Shown piece after piece: positions 10,554-19,726 of a stretch of 64,000 bases of DNA (positions are counted from its first letter, which is position 1; every line of letters begins with the position of its first letter). The notes beneath the pieces are model-generated. The model saw only the letters and a list, made by a program, of their open reading frames with translations. It was not told the origin of the DNA and did no database searches. The DNA is from Verrucomicrobiia bacterium (GTDB taxonomy: Bacteria > Verrucomicrobiota > Verrucomicrobiia > Verrucomicrobiales > Akkermansiaceae), in contig JAUIGV010000018.1 in assembly GCA_030432565.1 (NCBI GenBank), positions 1 to 64,000 of the forward strand, read 5' to 3'. The translations under genes and the position numbers were made by a program.

Positions 10554-12899
10554 ATGAAGAAATCGATCAAATTAATAGGCACTCTCCTCACCTCTCTGTC
10601 GCTGGCTACCATGCCAATTTGGGCGCAAGAGACGGAGATGAAAGCGGCTCCGAATGTGAAGAATTTCAAGGAGCTCCAAAAGCTCGATCGCCAGATCGTC
10701 GCACTTTCCGGGCAGGCACAACCTGCGACCGTTTGCCTCGTTGCCAAAAACGGAAGGGGCTCCGGAAGTGGAGTCATCGTGAGTGAAGAGGGTCTCATTT
10801 TGACCGCAGCTCATGTCACTTCCAGCATGCCGGGTGGCGTGATCGTCATCTTTCCTGACGGTAGCAGGAAGGCGGGGGAAATTCTTGGAGCTGACTATGA
10901 TCGCGACGCCGCGATGGTTCGAATCACTGATGAAGGCAAGTATCCCTTCGTTCCGATCGGGGAGAGCAAGGGCTTGAAACGAAACCAGTGGACGGTGGCG
11001 CTCGGGCACTCGGGTGGATTTGATCCGATGCGCAAGCCTCCCGTTCGTTTGGGGCGCGTGCTGGCAAACGATGGTTTTGTGGTCACGGACACTGCCGTGG
11101 TTGGCGGTGATTCGGGAGGACCACTTTTTGACGTGCAAGGGCGTGTCATTGGCATTCATTCCAATATTGGCATGACCCTGAGTGAGAATCGCCACGTGCC
11201 TATCGATGTGTTTCGCAATCAATGGGAGAAATTGAAGAGTGGAAAAATGAGCGGAAAACGCTTTAACAACGCACCTCAGCCGGTTCAATCGCCGGATCGT
11301 CCGATGCTCGGGGTTCAGTTGGGTGACGGTGAGGGGGGTGTCACGGTGACGGAGGTTGTTCCGAATTCTCCGGCCGAAAAAGCCGGCCTGAAAGGCGGTG
11401 ATCTCATTGTCGAGGTGAATGGGAAAAAAGTCTCGGAGCCAGCCGATCTGATTCAGCTGGTTGGGATGCGCAAGGCCGGGGAAGAAGTGAGCTTCGTTTA
11501 CAAACGAGGTGGCGAGGAGAAATCCGCCAAGGCCAAATTAATCAAATTGAAGGACTTGATGGAGCCCCAGGGGGCGCCGGAGAAGCCAAAGAAGGAGAAG
11601 CCGCAATCTAAAAAAGAAGAGCCAAAGACGAAGGACCCCAAAGAGACAAAGCCTGCCAAACCGACTCCCAAGGAAGATAAGCCTGAGACCAAACAAGAGC
11701 CTGAGAAGAAAGAAGATAAACTGCCTTCGCTGGAAAAGTTGCTCAAGGATGCGGCCAAGAATGGCGGTCGTCTGGAGCTCACTCCCGACTTAATCGAGAA
11801 GATGGGTGGAATGGAGAAGCTGATGGAAGAACTTCAGAAGCGCGGTGGCCAAATCGCACCGGGATCGATGGGAGGCGGTGTTGATGAATTTTTCGCGTCA
11901 TCCCTCAAGGCCCTGGAGCCGGTGATGAAAAGAAACCCCGGCGTCACCGCGCTGGTCACGGTTGATGGAAAGCCTGCGGTTCTTGGCACGGTGGTTTCGG
12001 CCAATGGAAAAATTCTTACCAAGAATGCTGAAACCGATGAAGGTCAGTTGGCGGTCAAACTCGGAGGAAAAGACTACGAAGCGAAAGTTTTGAAACGCTT
12101 TCCCCAGCGGGACCTGGCTTTGTTGAAGATTGAGGCCACGAACCTCCGTCCGGTTCGTTTTCAGGTCGAAGAGCCCGCCCTTGGTTCTATCCTCACCGCA
12201 AGTGGAGCAGCGAACGAGCCTCTCGGAATTGGTCTTCTCAGCGTTCCCGGTCGCGCCATGGCTAAGGTGGGGTTCATCGGAATTCAAGCCGGTGAAGGCG
12301 ATGGGGGAGTGCTGATTGCCCGTCTTGTCCCGGATGGGGCGGCGAGCGAGGCAGGCTTGAAGGAGGGTGATATCATCACCAGCCTCAATGGTGAAAAGGT
12401 GGAAGATCCTATTTCGTTTGGAGGCTTGATCCGTGGACGCAAGGCTGGCGAGGAGGTCAAAGTTGGTTATCTCCGTGAGGGTAAGCCGGCCGAATCAAAG
12501 GTGACTTTGAAAGAGCGCAAGATGCGTGACAATGTCCAGAATGACCCCCGCATGAAGCGCTCGCTTGGACGTCTCTCGGAAAAAACCGGAGGGTATCCCG
12601 ACGTGATCCAGCACGACATTCCACTTCCTCCGGAGCTCTGCGGAGGTCCGCTCTTTAACCTCAAAGGAAAGTGCATCGGAGTGAATGTTTCCCGGGCCGG
12701 ACGCACCAAGACTTACGCCATTCCGGCTGACGAGATCGTCGAGTTACTCAAAATAAAAGCGGCTCCAAAACCACAACCCAAGGTTGTCGCGAAGCCAGCT
12801 CCTTCAAAGAAGGAAACGCTGGAAGCGATCAAGGCGATTCGAGAGAGCATGAAGCAAATCGAAAGCCGCCTCGAGCAGTTGGAAGAGTCGGTTCGCTAA
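10554..12899 (+). CDS. HtrA/DegP-like exported protein: active protease-PDZ plus degenerate protease with inserted PDZ
   Basis: 781 residues with signal peptide (cut after ..MPIWAQ, ~24). Module 1 is a trypsin-like domain with a complete triad by motif: H87 (LTAAHV), D118 (DRDAAM), S187 (GGDSGGP), then PDZ1 (~250-332). A Lys/Pro/Glu-rich linker (~340-390) leads to module 2. There the histidine motif reads ILTKNAE (His replaced by Ala492), the Asp is kept (RDLALL, D520), and the serine motif reads ELCGGP (Cys696 in place of Ser). PDZ2 (~575-652) sits inside module 2, between the HtrA 'SGIVS' and 'IQTD' positions. The C-terminus (~755-781) is a short coiled coil. Likely role: periplasmic quality control, with module 2 as a binding or regulatory pseudoprotease (inference). 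Followed by a good terminator. Confidence 0.92.
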   Translation: MKKSIKLIGTLLTSLSLATMPIWAQETEMKAAPNVKNFKELQKLDRQIVALSGQAQPATVCLVAKNGRGSGSGVIVSEEGLILTAAHVTSSMPGGVIVIFPDGSRKAGEILGADYDRDAAMVRITDEGKYPFVPIGESKGLKRNQWTVALGHSGGFDPMRKPPVRLGRVLANDGFVVTDTAVVGGDSGGPLFDVQGRVIGIHSNIGMTLSENRHVPIDVFRNQWEKLKSGKMSGKRFNNAPQPVQSPDRPMLGVQLGDGEGGVTVTEVVPNSPAEKAGLKGGDLIVEVNGKKVSEPADLIQLVGMRKAGEEVSFVYKRGGEEKSAKAKLIKLKDLMEPQGAPEKPKKEKPQSKKEEPKTKDPKETKPAKPTPKEDKPETKQEPEKKEDKLPSLEKLLKDAAKNGGRLELTPDLIEKMGGMEKLMEELQKRGGQIAPGSMGGGVDEFFASSLKALEPVMKRNPGVTALVTVDGKPAVLGTVVSANGKILTKNAETDEGQLAVKLGGKDYEAKVLKRFPQRDLALLKIEATNLRPVRFQVEEPALGSILTASGAANEPLGIGLLSVPGRAMAKVGFIGIQAGEGDGGVLIARLVPDGAASEAGLKEGDIITSLNGEKVEDPISFGGLIRGRKAGEEVKVGYLREGKPAESKVTLKERKMRDNVQNDPRMKRSLGRLSEKTGGYPDVIQHDIPLPPELCGGPLFNLKGKCIGVNVSRAGRTKTYAIPADEIVELLKIKAAPKPQPKVVAKPAPSKKETLEAIKAIRESMKQIESRLEQLEESVR

Positions 12900-12919
12900 T
12901 CCGATCTCTCATTAAGATC

Positions 12920-12958
12920 ATCCCTCGCCGGTGGAAGCCGACGGGGGATTGTGTTTTA
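12920..12958 (+). terminator. Rho-independent terminator after the HtrA-like gene
   Basis: ATCCCTCGCCGG and CCGACGGGGGAT form a 12-bp stem with one mismatch and one wobble around a 6-base loop, followed by the T-rich TTGTGTTTTATC. It begins 21 bases after the protease stop codon and precedes the stop of the convergent gene at 12972. Confidence 0.6.
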
Positions 12959-12971
12959 TCAACCGGGCGAA

Positions 12972-15900
12972 CTATTCCTTCTCGGGCATGGGTGCTCTTT
13001 CGGCACCTTCCAGAGTTTGGAGGTAGTGGCGAATGGCTTCGAACTGTTTGTCGGCATCGCCCTGATAGAAGGTTGGGTTTAGGGCCTTCTTTTTGTCGAC
13101 GGTGTACTTGGGCATGATGGTCAGCGGGGCGTGGCGTTGTGGCCAGAACATCCAGGTGCGGTAGTAATCCGGGCGGAGGCGGTCGCTGGCGATTTGCAGG
13201 TTGGGGCCTTGTCCTTCGAAGGCTTGCAGGGCGGGAGCTTCACCGGCAGCGTGACAGGCGATGCAGGCGTAGCCACCGGATCCGGTAAGTGCCATGCCGG
13301 TCTTCACAAGGTCTGGTTCCACTCTAAAGTCGGAGGATGAGAGGTCCATGCCGGCTCGGAAGGCGAGGCCTTTGCTCAAGGCCTCGGCATGGGCGGGGAA
13401 GCCTGGCATGCGGGCATGGAGCCATGGCCGGACTTTGAGCCCTTCTCCTTTGAGGAGAGTATTGAGCCAAGCGCTGTGGAATTTTTCTCCGGCGAGCGAG
13501 ATTTCGGGCAGCTTGTTTTCGCCGGAGTGGCAGCTGGCGCATTGGAATCGTTCGACGGCTCGTGTGGCATATTCGTGAGGAACGAAGCGGCGAAGCGAAG
13601 TGTAGTTTCTATTGCCATCGATGTTCTTGAAGGCGAAGAGGGCTTGCTTTTGGTCGATGCCAAGGCCGAGTTCGGGAGCGTTGCCTTCTTCTTCGGAGAG
13701 GCAGCCGTGCTCAAACCATTCGGTGTTCCACATGTCTTTCAGACTTTTGGCGGCGAACTCGTATTTCACGCCTTTGCCGGGTTCGTGACAAGTGGCGCAG
13801 CGTTGGGAGAAGACTTGTTTTCCTTTTACGGAATCTCCGCCGGAGAGAACGGGAGTCTTGGTGGCCCGTGAAACGATGGCGCTGGCGATGTTGGCGGCTT
13901 CCCGTGTTGTGAGACGAAGGTCGGGGAAGGTGGTGTGCCGATGGTGTTGAGCTGGATTGAGCAGCAAGATGCGCAGTCCGGTTGCGGTGAACTTGCCGGA
14001 CTTGGCAAGTTCATCGGCCCAAGGTCCGAGGTGAAGTTCTTCGATGAGTCGGGCTCCGCTTTCGGCGTCTCCTTCATCCCCGGCGGATGTTTTCATTTTT
14101 CTGGTGGCAAGGTATGCGGCGATGTCGGCGGCGTGGTCGGGCGCGACGGTCGGGCAGTGATCATCGGGTTTGCGGATCCACTGCTCCACCCACCCGGCAT
14201 GGTAACGGTGCCCGGCATTTTTGAGGTCCGGCAGCGTTTCAAAAAGCTCGGGCATTCTTTCGGACTTAAAGTGATTCTTGTCTGCGGTGTGGCATTTGAT
14301 GCAGTTGGCGGCGGCGAAGAGATTGCGTCCGGCGCGGGCCTTGTCTTTTTTGCCGAGCATGGAGTTGGCGGTGTAGCGATAGGCGGAGGGTTTGACCGGT
14401 TCCCAAACGAATGCAGAACCGCTCCAAAGAAGGCGAATACGGCTCGTTCCTTTTTCGGCTCCCTTGAAGTGGCAGAAGAGGGCTTGCGGGCCGGATTCGA
14501 GAGCGAGGGGAGGGCACTCGAGAGGAAGGTCTCCTTCCATCACTTGCTTGCCATTAATCTTGAGGCTGGCCCAGCCCTTGCCTTCGAGCCGGAAGGCGCG
14601 TTGGTCGCGGGCCTCGACGATGAGGTTACCTTCGAAGACGGCCTGGTTGGTTCCGATGAAAACGGAGACTGCCTTGCGCTCCTCGATAGTCAGAGCGAGG
14701 CGGTCCACGACGGTGGCGTCATCGGCGCTTCCCTTCGAGGTGGTGAGGAGGAGGCCGGGTTCGCCGCGTGCTTCCTTTTTGATGACGGGAAGATTGGCAA
14801 GATCGAGGCCGTGATCGCCGAAGGCCGGGCGTAGATTGTGGATGGTGTTCCAAATTGTTTCCTTGAACTCCTTCTTGTCGGCATCGGCGAGATCCATGCG
14901 GATTTCCATCTGCATGGCAGGAGTCATTTTAGGAATGTAGAGGAAGACGGATTTGCCGTCTTCGAGAAGTTGGGCGGCGCGAACATCAACGGAGTCGACC
15001 TGATTGACGGACCCTTTCGAAGGCTCGACGAGAGCTTGGGCGCGGGCGGCGGGATCTTGTTCATCGATGGAGAAGCGGCCGGAACCATACTGCGGTCCCC
15101 AGACGTAATCCCACTTGCTGATGTTGTAACGGCGCGGGTCTTTCGCGACTTCGGGATCGAGGCTGGAGCTGAACTCGACACGGATTCCGTTTTCAAAGGC
15201 CTCCAGTTTGAGCGGGACGGGCTTCTCCTCCGAGACAAAGCGGATGCGCTGGAAGCCGGTTCCTCCATTGGTCTGCCAACCGCGGAATCCGATGATGTAA
15301 AGGTGGCCTGATCCCGGGTGGAAGCGGCCCCGCATGTTGGCAGTGGTGAGTTCGATGGGGAGGCGGTAAACGCCCCCCTGAACCTGGCCGTCGACCTCGT
15401 CAATCAAGGTGCGATAGATCGAGCTCTTGCCATAGGAAAGGTGGAGCATGTTTCCGGCGTGGTTTTTCCAGGAGCTGTTGTCGGGAACCCAAAACTGGCT
15501 CCCGCTGGAATTGTCGACGTAGTAGGGGAGCCAGCAAAGCGGGCGTTCGTAGTCGGTGGGCATGCCGGGGAGATTGCGGACGAATTTTTTGTTATCCCAC
15601 TCGCTCGGGACAACACCGTGGAAGCTGCTGCCGTCTGGCTTGCTCCAGGTGATTTTACAACGGGGAACGTAGCTGCCCTCGTTCTCACCGGTGGTCATTT
15701 CGCCATTGGGTCCTATGCCCACGCCACCGGGAGCGCGAAGTCCCCAAGCCATGCGGGTGAGGGTTTTTCCATCGGCGCTGACTTTCAGGATGGTGCCATT
15801 GTGCTCGGTGAGATCGGAAAATCCGCGCCCGCCGGAAAGGACGGGAGCGCCTTTGCTGAAGTAGAAATTACCCTCTTTGTCGGTTTGGAGGTCGAAGGCG

Positions 15901-17129
15901 AACTCGTGGAATCCGGGCGTGATGAGGACGTCGTTGTTAAAACACTCATAGAAGTCAGCTTCGCCATCGTCGTTGAGATCGTGAAGACGGGTGATTTGAT
16001 CGCGTCCGTGAGTGTAAATGACGTCATCGACAATTTTCAGGCCGAGAGTTTGGTAGAGTCCGCTGGCGAATCGTCGCCAGGTGATCTCGGAGAGGTCGCC
16101 GTCGATGCCCTCCGCAATCCAGACGTCGCCGTTCCAGGTCGAGCAAGCCGCGCGCTTGCCGTCGGAGAAAAAGTCGAAGGCACCAAAGCGGATGTTGGAC
16201 TCCCATGGGTTGTCCTTGGGGAGAGGGATATCGTCGACAACGTAACCCTTCTCATCCTTGCTGGTGCGGCCTTTGACTTTGATGACCTCCGGGAAAAGGG
16301 AGGAGCCTCCTTTGGTCAGAGTTTCGAGATCGATGAATTCGATTTTTGGAGTGCTGGCTCCTTCCGGTGCCAGTCTGACATCGAAGTTTCCTTTACTGCC
16401 CTTCTCAAGAAGAACTGTCATCCTCCCCGAGTCGTAGTTCTTGAGTGAGACTCCATCTGGTGCCCCAATGAGGGTGGGCGTTATCTTGGGAGATCCTTCG
16501 AGAGGGTCCAGAACGAGGATTTCGATCTCCTGCTTTACGGGGTCAATTTGGAAGGCGCGATTGATTCCCCCGCGGAGCAGAGAGGGCGTTTCGAGAATTT
16601 TTGAGCCACCGACCGAATAACTCAGAATGACGCCATTTCCATACCGGTAGAGGCCATGATACTCACCTTGGGCATCGGGGAGCGGGCCGTTTTTGGTTTC
16701 GCGGGGATCTTTCCAGTTGCCATTGACGGCAATGCCGGGGCCTTTGTTGGTGGCGAAAAAGTAGTCCTTCCGGTCTTCGGGCAAATAGGAATTGTCACTG
16801 TGCTTGCCACTCCAGGGGGTGCCTTCATGCATGACCCTTCCTTTGAAGCCTGCGACCATGCGGAGGGTTTCGGTGTCGAAGACAACGGTGTGATCTTCCT
16901 TGTCGCCGATCTTGATGGCGATGCCCTTGAGCACGGCCACGTCGCCTTTGGGCCCGAAGCCGAGGAAAGTGTCACTGATAAAGGGACCGGTGTCCATGGC
17001 GTCCCACCAGCTGAGTTTCGGATTTTCAGCGATTCTTTGTTGGGTGAGTTCGGCTCTTGTTGCGGCAAGAGTCAGAGAGGTCGTATGGGCCAGAAGTCCG
17101 CCGAGGATGAGTGCGCGTAAGCAAGTCAT
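12972..17129 (-). CDS. Large exported DUF6797-type protein with beta-propeller and four c-type heme motifs
   Basis: 1385 residues from the ATG at 17129, which begins a signal peptide (MTCLRALILGGLLAHTTSLTLAA); the frame is open to an ATG at 17180 that would add 17 residues. The N-terminal ~200 residues (SWWDAMDTGPFISDTF.., GLYRYGNGVILSYSVGG) match the DUF6797 region of PVC heme proteins. A propeller-like middle (GADFYECFNND-type segment, GLRAPGGVGIGPNG, YVPRCKI) resembles glucose/sorbosone dehydrogenase-type folds. The C-terminal third holds four CxxCH motifs: CIKCH, CATCH, CASCH and CIACH. It probably oxidises an extracellular substrate and passes electrons through its own hemes (inference). 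Monocistronic as far as can be seen, convergent with the protease gene. Confidence 0.9.
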   Translation of the reverse strand: MTCLRALILGGLLAHTTSLTLAATRAELTQQRIAENPKLSWWDAMDTGPFISDTFLGFGPKGDVAVLKGIAIKIGDKEDHTVVFDTETLRMVAGFKGRVMHEGTPWSGKHSDNSYLPEDRKDYFFATNKGPGIAVNGNWKDPRETKNGPLPDAQGEYHGLYRYGNGVILSYSVGGSKILETPSLLRGGINRAFQIDPVKQEIEILVLDPLEGSPKITPTLIGAPDGVSLKNYDSGRMTVLLEKGSKGNFDVRLAPEGASTPKIEFIDLETLTKGGSSLFPEVIKVKGRTSKDEKGYVVDDIPLPKDNPWESNIRFGAFDFFSDGKRAACSTWNGDVWIAEGIDGDLSEITWRRFASGLYQTLGLKIVDDVIYTHGRDQITRLHDLNDDGEADFYECFNNDVLITPGFHEFAFDLQTDKEGNFYFSKGAPVLSGGRGFSDLTEHNGTILKVSADGKTLTRMAWGLRAPGGVGIGPNGEMTTGENEGSYVPRCKITWSKPDGSSFHGVVPSEWDNKKFVRNLPGMPTDYERPLCWLPYYVDNSSGSQFWVPDNSSWKNHAGNMLHLSYGKSSIYRTLIDEVDGQVQGGVYRLPIELTTANMRGRFHPGSGHLYIIGFRGWQTNGGTGFQRIRFVSEEKPVPLKLEAFENGIRVEFSSSLDPEVAKDPRRYNISKWDYVWGPQYGSGRFSIDEQDPAARAQALVEPSKGSVNQVDSVDVRAAQLLEDGKSVFLYIPKMTPAMQMEIRMDLADADKKEFKETIWNTIHNLRPAFGDHGLDLANLPVIKKEARGEPGLLLTTSKGSADDATVVDRLALTIEERKAVSVFIGTNQAVFEGNLIVEARDQRAFRLEGKGWASLKINGKQVMEGDLPLECPPLALESGPQALFCHFKGAEKGTSRIRLLWSGSAFVWEPVKPSAYRYTANSMLGKKDKARAGRNLFAAANCIKCHTADKNHFKSERMPELFETLPDLKNAGHRYHAGWVEQWIRKPDDHCPTVAPDHAADIAAYLATRKMKTSAGDEGDAESGARLIEELHLGPWADELAKSGKFTATGLRILLLNPAQHHRHTTFPDLRLTTREAANIASAIVSRATKTPVLSGGDSVKGKQVFSQRCATCHEPGKGVKYEFAAKSLKDMWNTEWFEHGCLSEEEGNAPELGLGIDQKQALFAFKNIDGNRNYTSLRRFVPHEYATRAVERFQCASCHSGENKLPEISLAGEKFHSAWLNTLLKGEGLKVRPWLHARMPGFPAHAEALSKGLAFRAGMDLSSSDFRVEPDLVKTGMALTGSGGYACIACHAAGEAPALQAFEGQGPNLQIASDRLRPDYYRTWMFWPQRHAPLTIMPKYTVDKKKALNPTFYQGDADKQFEAIRHYLQTLEGAERAPMPEKE

Positions 17130-17283
17130 GGTGATTTGAGTTCCCAAGACTAGGAAGATCAGAAAGGGCTTCAATCCCAAAGGGGTGGCTCTTACGATCG
17201 GAATGGTTGCTTTTGAGTGAAGTGGGATCTTTTAACTCGAAAGGATGAACAAAAGAGGCGAGATTCGGTCTTACTCTTGTGAA

Positions 17284-18660
17284 ATGAAAGCGGCTCCATC
17301 CCGGCAAACAATTGCCATGATTCTGATTCTTGTCGGAATGATCGTCGCGGTGAAATTCGCCGTGCGTGATCCGGGAGAAGGGGGTGGCAAAGGATCGGGT
17401 GAGGGCTCCCGGAGTGTCGAAGTTCAACCGTCTTCGCGGAAACGGTCAGCGGCCGGCACAAGTGGAGGCAATGAATCCCGTTTGTTCGATGAATTGCGAG
17501 CGTCTTGGGAGGCCTTGATTCCGGCGCATGGCGAAAGCCTTTTTGATGATCAGGAAATGAAGAGGTTTCTTGCATCTTTGAGCATTCAGGAAACCGAATC
17601 ACTGGCCCGCCAGCTTCTGGAAAGTCAGTCCTATCCGAAGGCGGCGACGGCTCGTCTGATGGGGCGGTGGGGAGAGTTCGATGCACTTTCCGCCCTTGCT
17701 TTTCTCGAAGAAATGGAGGTTAAGAACGACCATTTCACTCATTTCATCTACGTGGGATGGGTAAAAAGTGATATGGTGGCGGCGTTTGAGCATCTTGAAG
17801 ATTCGAAGATCGTTCAGGAAGATCCTTGGGGACTTCCGGGGTTTGATCCGACCACTAGACGCGCGATTTGGAAAACGTTAGGTAGTCTCGAGCCAGATCT
17901 GGCGCTGTCCCTTATCTACCAACAATCCTTTCCAGTTGGTTTGGAAGCTGATCTCAAGAGGGTGAAGCTCACCACTTCCGACCGGGATGATGTGATTAAT
18001 GCCCTTCCTGATGATTCGGATTGGGCGAGGATAGCGGATCGCTTTTTTGATCGGGAATTTGTTGCTTCGTACCAGCCATCACAAGAATCCTTACCCCTCC
18101 CGATGTTGCCCGGTGATGACGTTGTTGATTCTGAAGACCTTCCCGCTGAAGATGAGATGGAAGCCTCCTTGCTGACCGAGACCGGATTGGGAGTTGTCTT
18201 GTTTGCAAATTGGGCCTCGATTGATCCTCAAAGCGCGTTTGAGTGGCATCTGGAGCAGGGAGTGCCGCTCACTGAAGATGGTAATTATGAAGGGCTGACT
18301 CTTGCGCGCTTGTTTGAATCTGGAAGTGGTCGTGGAAATGAGAAGCCACTGGAGTGGCTCGGTGAAGAGATGAGAGGTGGAGAGTTTCAGTTGCAAGCCC
18401 TCGAGATCGTGAGGAGTTTACGGTATCATGCCAAATCATCATGGATGGGGTTGTATTCGCAGCTCCCTTCCCGGGACGAACGGTTTCAAGTGATGAAGAG
18501 TGCGGTCGAGCCTAACTACTTTCTGCTGGGGAAACGGCCTGTCGCAACTCCGGGGGTCGACTTGGAGATTATTGATGACTACCTGCCTCGCTTTAACCTC
18601 AGTGCCATTCAGGAGGCTGACATTCGAAAGAGAATGAAGGTCTTCGAGGAACAGGAGTGA
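17284..18660 (+). CDS. Membrane-anchored helical-repeat protein of unknown function
   Basis: 458 residues from the ATG at 17284; an ATG at 17245 would add 13 residues but spoils the otherwise typical N-terminus. One hydrophobic segment (IAMILILVGMIVAVKFAV) near the start should anchor it with the rest in the periplasm, after a Gly/Ser-rich linker. The body is alpha-helical with degenerate ~35-40-residue repeats of the form W-x-x-x-D-x-x-x-A-x-x-x (RWGEFDALSALAFLEEM, GWVKSDMVAAFEHL, NWASIDPQSAFEWHL). Such tandem helical repeats are common in Verrucomicrobiota proteins of unknown function. A scaffold role is only a guess. It starts divergently from the heme protein gene. Confidence 0.8.
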   Translation: MKAAPSRQTIAMILILVGMIVAVKFAVRDPGEGGGKGSGEGSRSVEVQPSSRKRSAAGTSGGNESRLFDELRASWEALIPAHGESLFDDQEMKRFLASLSIQETESLARQLLESQSYPKAATARLMGRWGEFDALSALAFLEEMEVKNDHFTHFIYVGWVKSDMVAAFEHLEDSKIVQEDPWGLPGFDPTTRRAIWKTLGSLEPDLALSLIYQQSFPVGLEADLKRVKLTTSDRDDVINALPDDSDWARIADRFFDREFVASYQPSQESLPLPMLPGDDVVDSEDLPAEDEMEASLLTETGLGVVLFANWASIDPQSAFEWHLEQGVPLTEDGNYEGLTLARLFESGSGRGNEKPLEWLGEEMRGGEFQLQALEIVRSLRYHAKSSWMGLYSQLPSRDERFQVMKSAVEPNYFLLGKRPVATPGVDLEIIDDYLPRFNLSAIQEADIRKRMKVFEEQE

Positions 18661-18739
18661 TCCGGCTGCGAGATGGTTTCTGGCTGGATTGATCTTTTCG
18701 TTGGATTGCGAAAGCGAGGTGTGGTTTTCTTTCCTCAAC

Positions 18740-19615
18740 ATGAACCGCAGAAATTTTCTTCGCACCTCCGCTTCCGCCTCGATCTTGGCTGGATCCACCC
18801 AGAGCTTGTTGGCTTTGGCCGATGACAATGTCTACCGCAAGAAGATCGGCCTGCAGATTTACACTCTTCGGGATCAGTTAAAGGCTGACTTGAAAGGAAC
18901 TCTGAAAGCCGTGGCCGAGGCCGGTTTCCAGCAGGTTGAGCCTTATGGTTTTCCCGGTGGTCTTGAGATGATCAAGGTGGCGAAGGATTTGGGGCTTGAG
19001 GTGAATTCCATTCACTTTGAGTGGGAGACCGCAGTCAATCCGTCCGATGAAGGTTTTTCCGACTTTAAGAAGATCGTCGAGAAGGCCAAGGAGACCGGAT
19101 TTTCACATTTGGTGGTGCCCTACTTGCACGACAAGGATCGCAAGACTCTCGATGGCTACAAGAAGGTGGCCGGGAACCTCAACAAAGCGGCTGTGATCGC
19201 GAAGGAGGCTGGGATTCAACTCGCGTATCATAATCATTCCTTCGAGTTTCAACCGATGGAGCAGTCAACGGGTTACGATATTTTCGTGCAGGACTTCTGC
19301 GACGAGATGAAGTTTGAGGTGGATGTTTTCTGGGTGAAGGCCGCGAACCTTGATCCGGTCAGTTTGATCAAGGGCCTGAGTGGTCGTATCTCCCAGCTTC
19401 ACCTCAAGGACATCAAGGAAGGATTGAAATTGCCGATGTATGGCGGCCTGCCCAAGGAAGCCTTTAAGGAGCTGGGAAATGGCATCATTCCGATGGAGCC
19501 GATCATTGAGGCAGCTGAAGCCGCGGGTGTTGTCCACTGTCATGTTGAGCAGGATCAGTCACCCGATCCCATCGCAAGTATCAAGGAAAGCGTGGCTTAT
19601 CTGAAGGGCCTGTAG
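18740..19615 (+). CDS. Sugar phosphate isomerase/epimerase family TIM-barrel protein (Tat-exported)
   Basis: 291 residues beginning MNRRNFLRTSASASILAG, a textbook Tat signal, which selects this ATG over the in-frame start at 18689. The mature part is an AP-endonuclease-2/xylose-isomerase-like TIM barrel: GLQIYTLRDQL, ..GFQQVEPYG, HFEWE, then putative metal ligands in YHNHSFEF, EVDVFWV, QLHLKD and CHVEQD. Members isomerise or epimerise sugars or polyols such as inosose, and exported versions in PVC bacteria probably act on periplasmic sugars. The substrate cannot be told from sequence. It follows the repeat protein by 79 bases and may be read from it. Confidence 0.92.
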   Translation: MNRRNFLRTSASASILAGSTQSLLALADDNVYRKKIGLQIYTLRDQLKADLKGTLKAVAEAGFQQVEPYGFPGGLEMIKVAKDLGLEVNSIHFEWETAVNPSDEGFSDFKKIVEKAKETGFSHLVVPYLHDKDRKTLDGYKKVAGNLNKAAVIAKEAGIQLAYHNHSFEFQPMEQSTGYDIFVQDFCDEMKFEVDVFWVKAANLDPVSLIKGLSGRISQLHLKDIKEGLKLPMYGGLPKEAFKELGNGIIPMEPIIEAAEAAGVVHCHVEQDQSPDPIASIKESVAYLKGL

Positions 19616-19638
19616 TTCTTCCGGGTTTCGCCGGTCAT

Positions 19639-19661
19639 CCTGGATTTCGGGGGAATCCGGG
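19639..19661. terminator. Hairpin between convergent genes, possible terminator
   Basis: CCTGGATT-TCGGGGG-AATCCGGG gives an 8-bp stem with one wobble. It begins 23 bases after the isomerase stop codon, in a convergent gap. There is no T-run, so intrinsic termination is uncertain. Confidence 0.35.
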
Positions 19662-19726
19662 CCATCGTATTCGAGCGCGCGGAAGCGGCTCCATGATTGT
19701 CTGGGGTGCAAAATTTATGGGGAAAA

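Noticed and set aside
10289-10798. Minus-strand 169-codon frame before and inside the HtrA-like gene
   Set aside because: Runs antisense through the signal peptide and protease domain; composition is that of a shadow frame.
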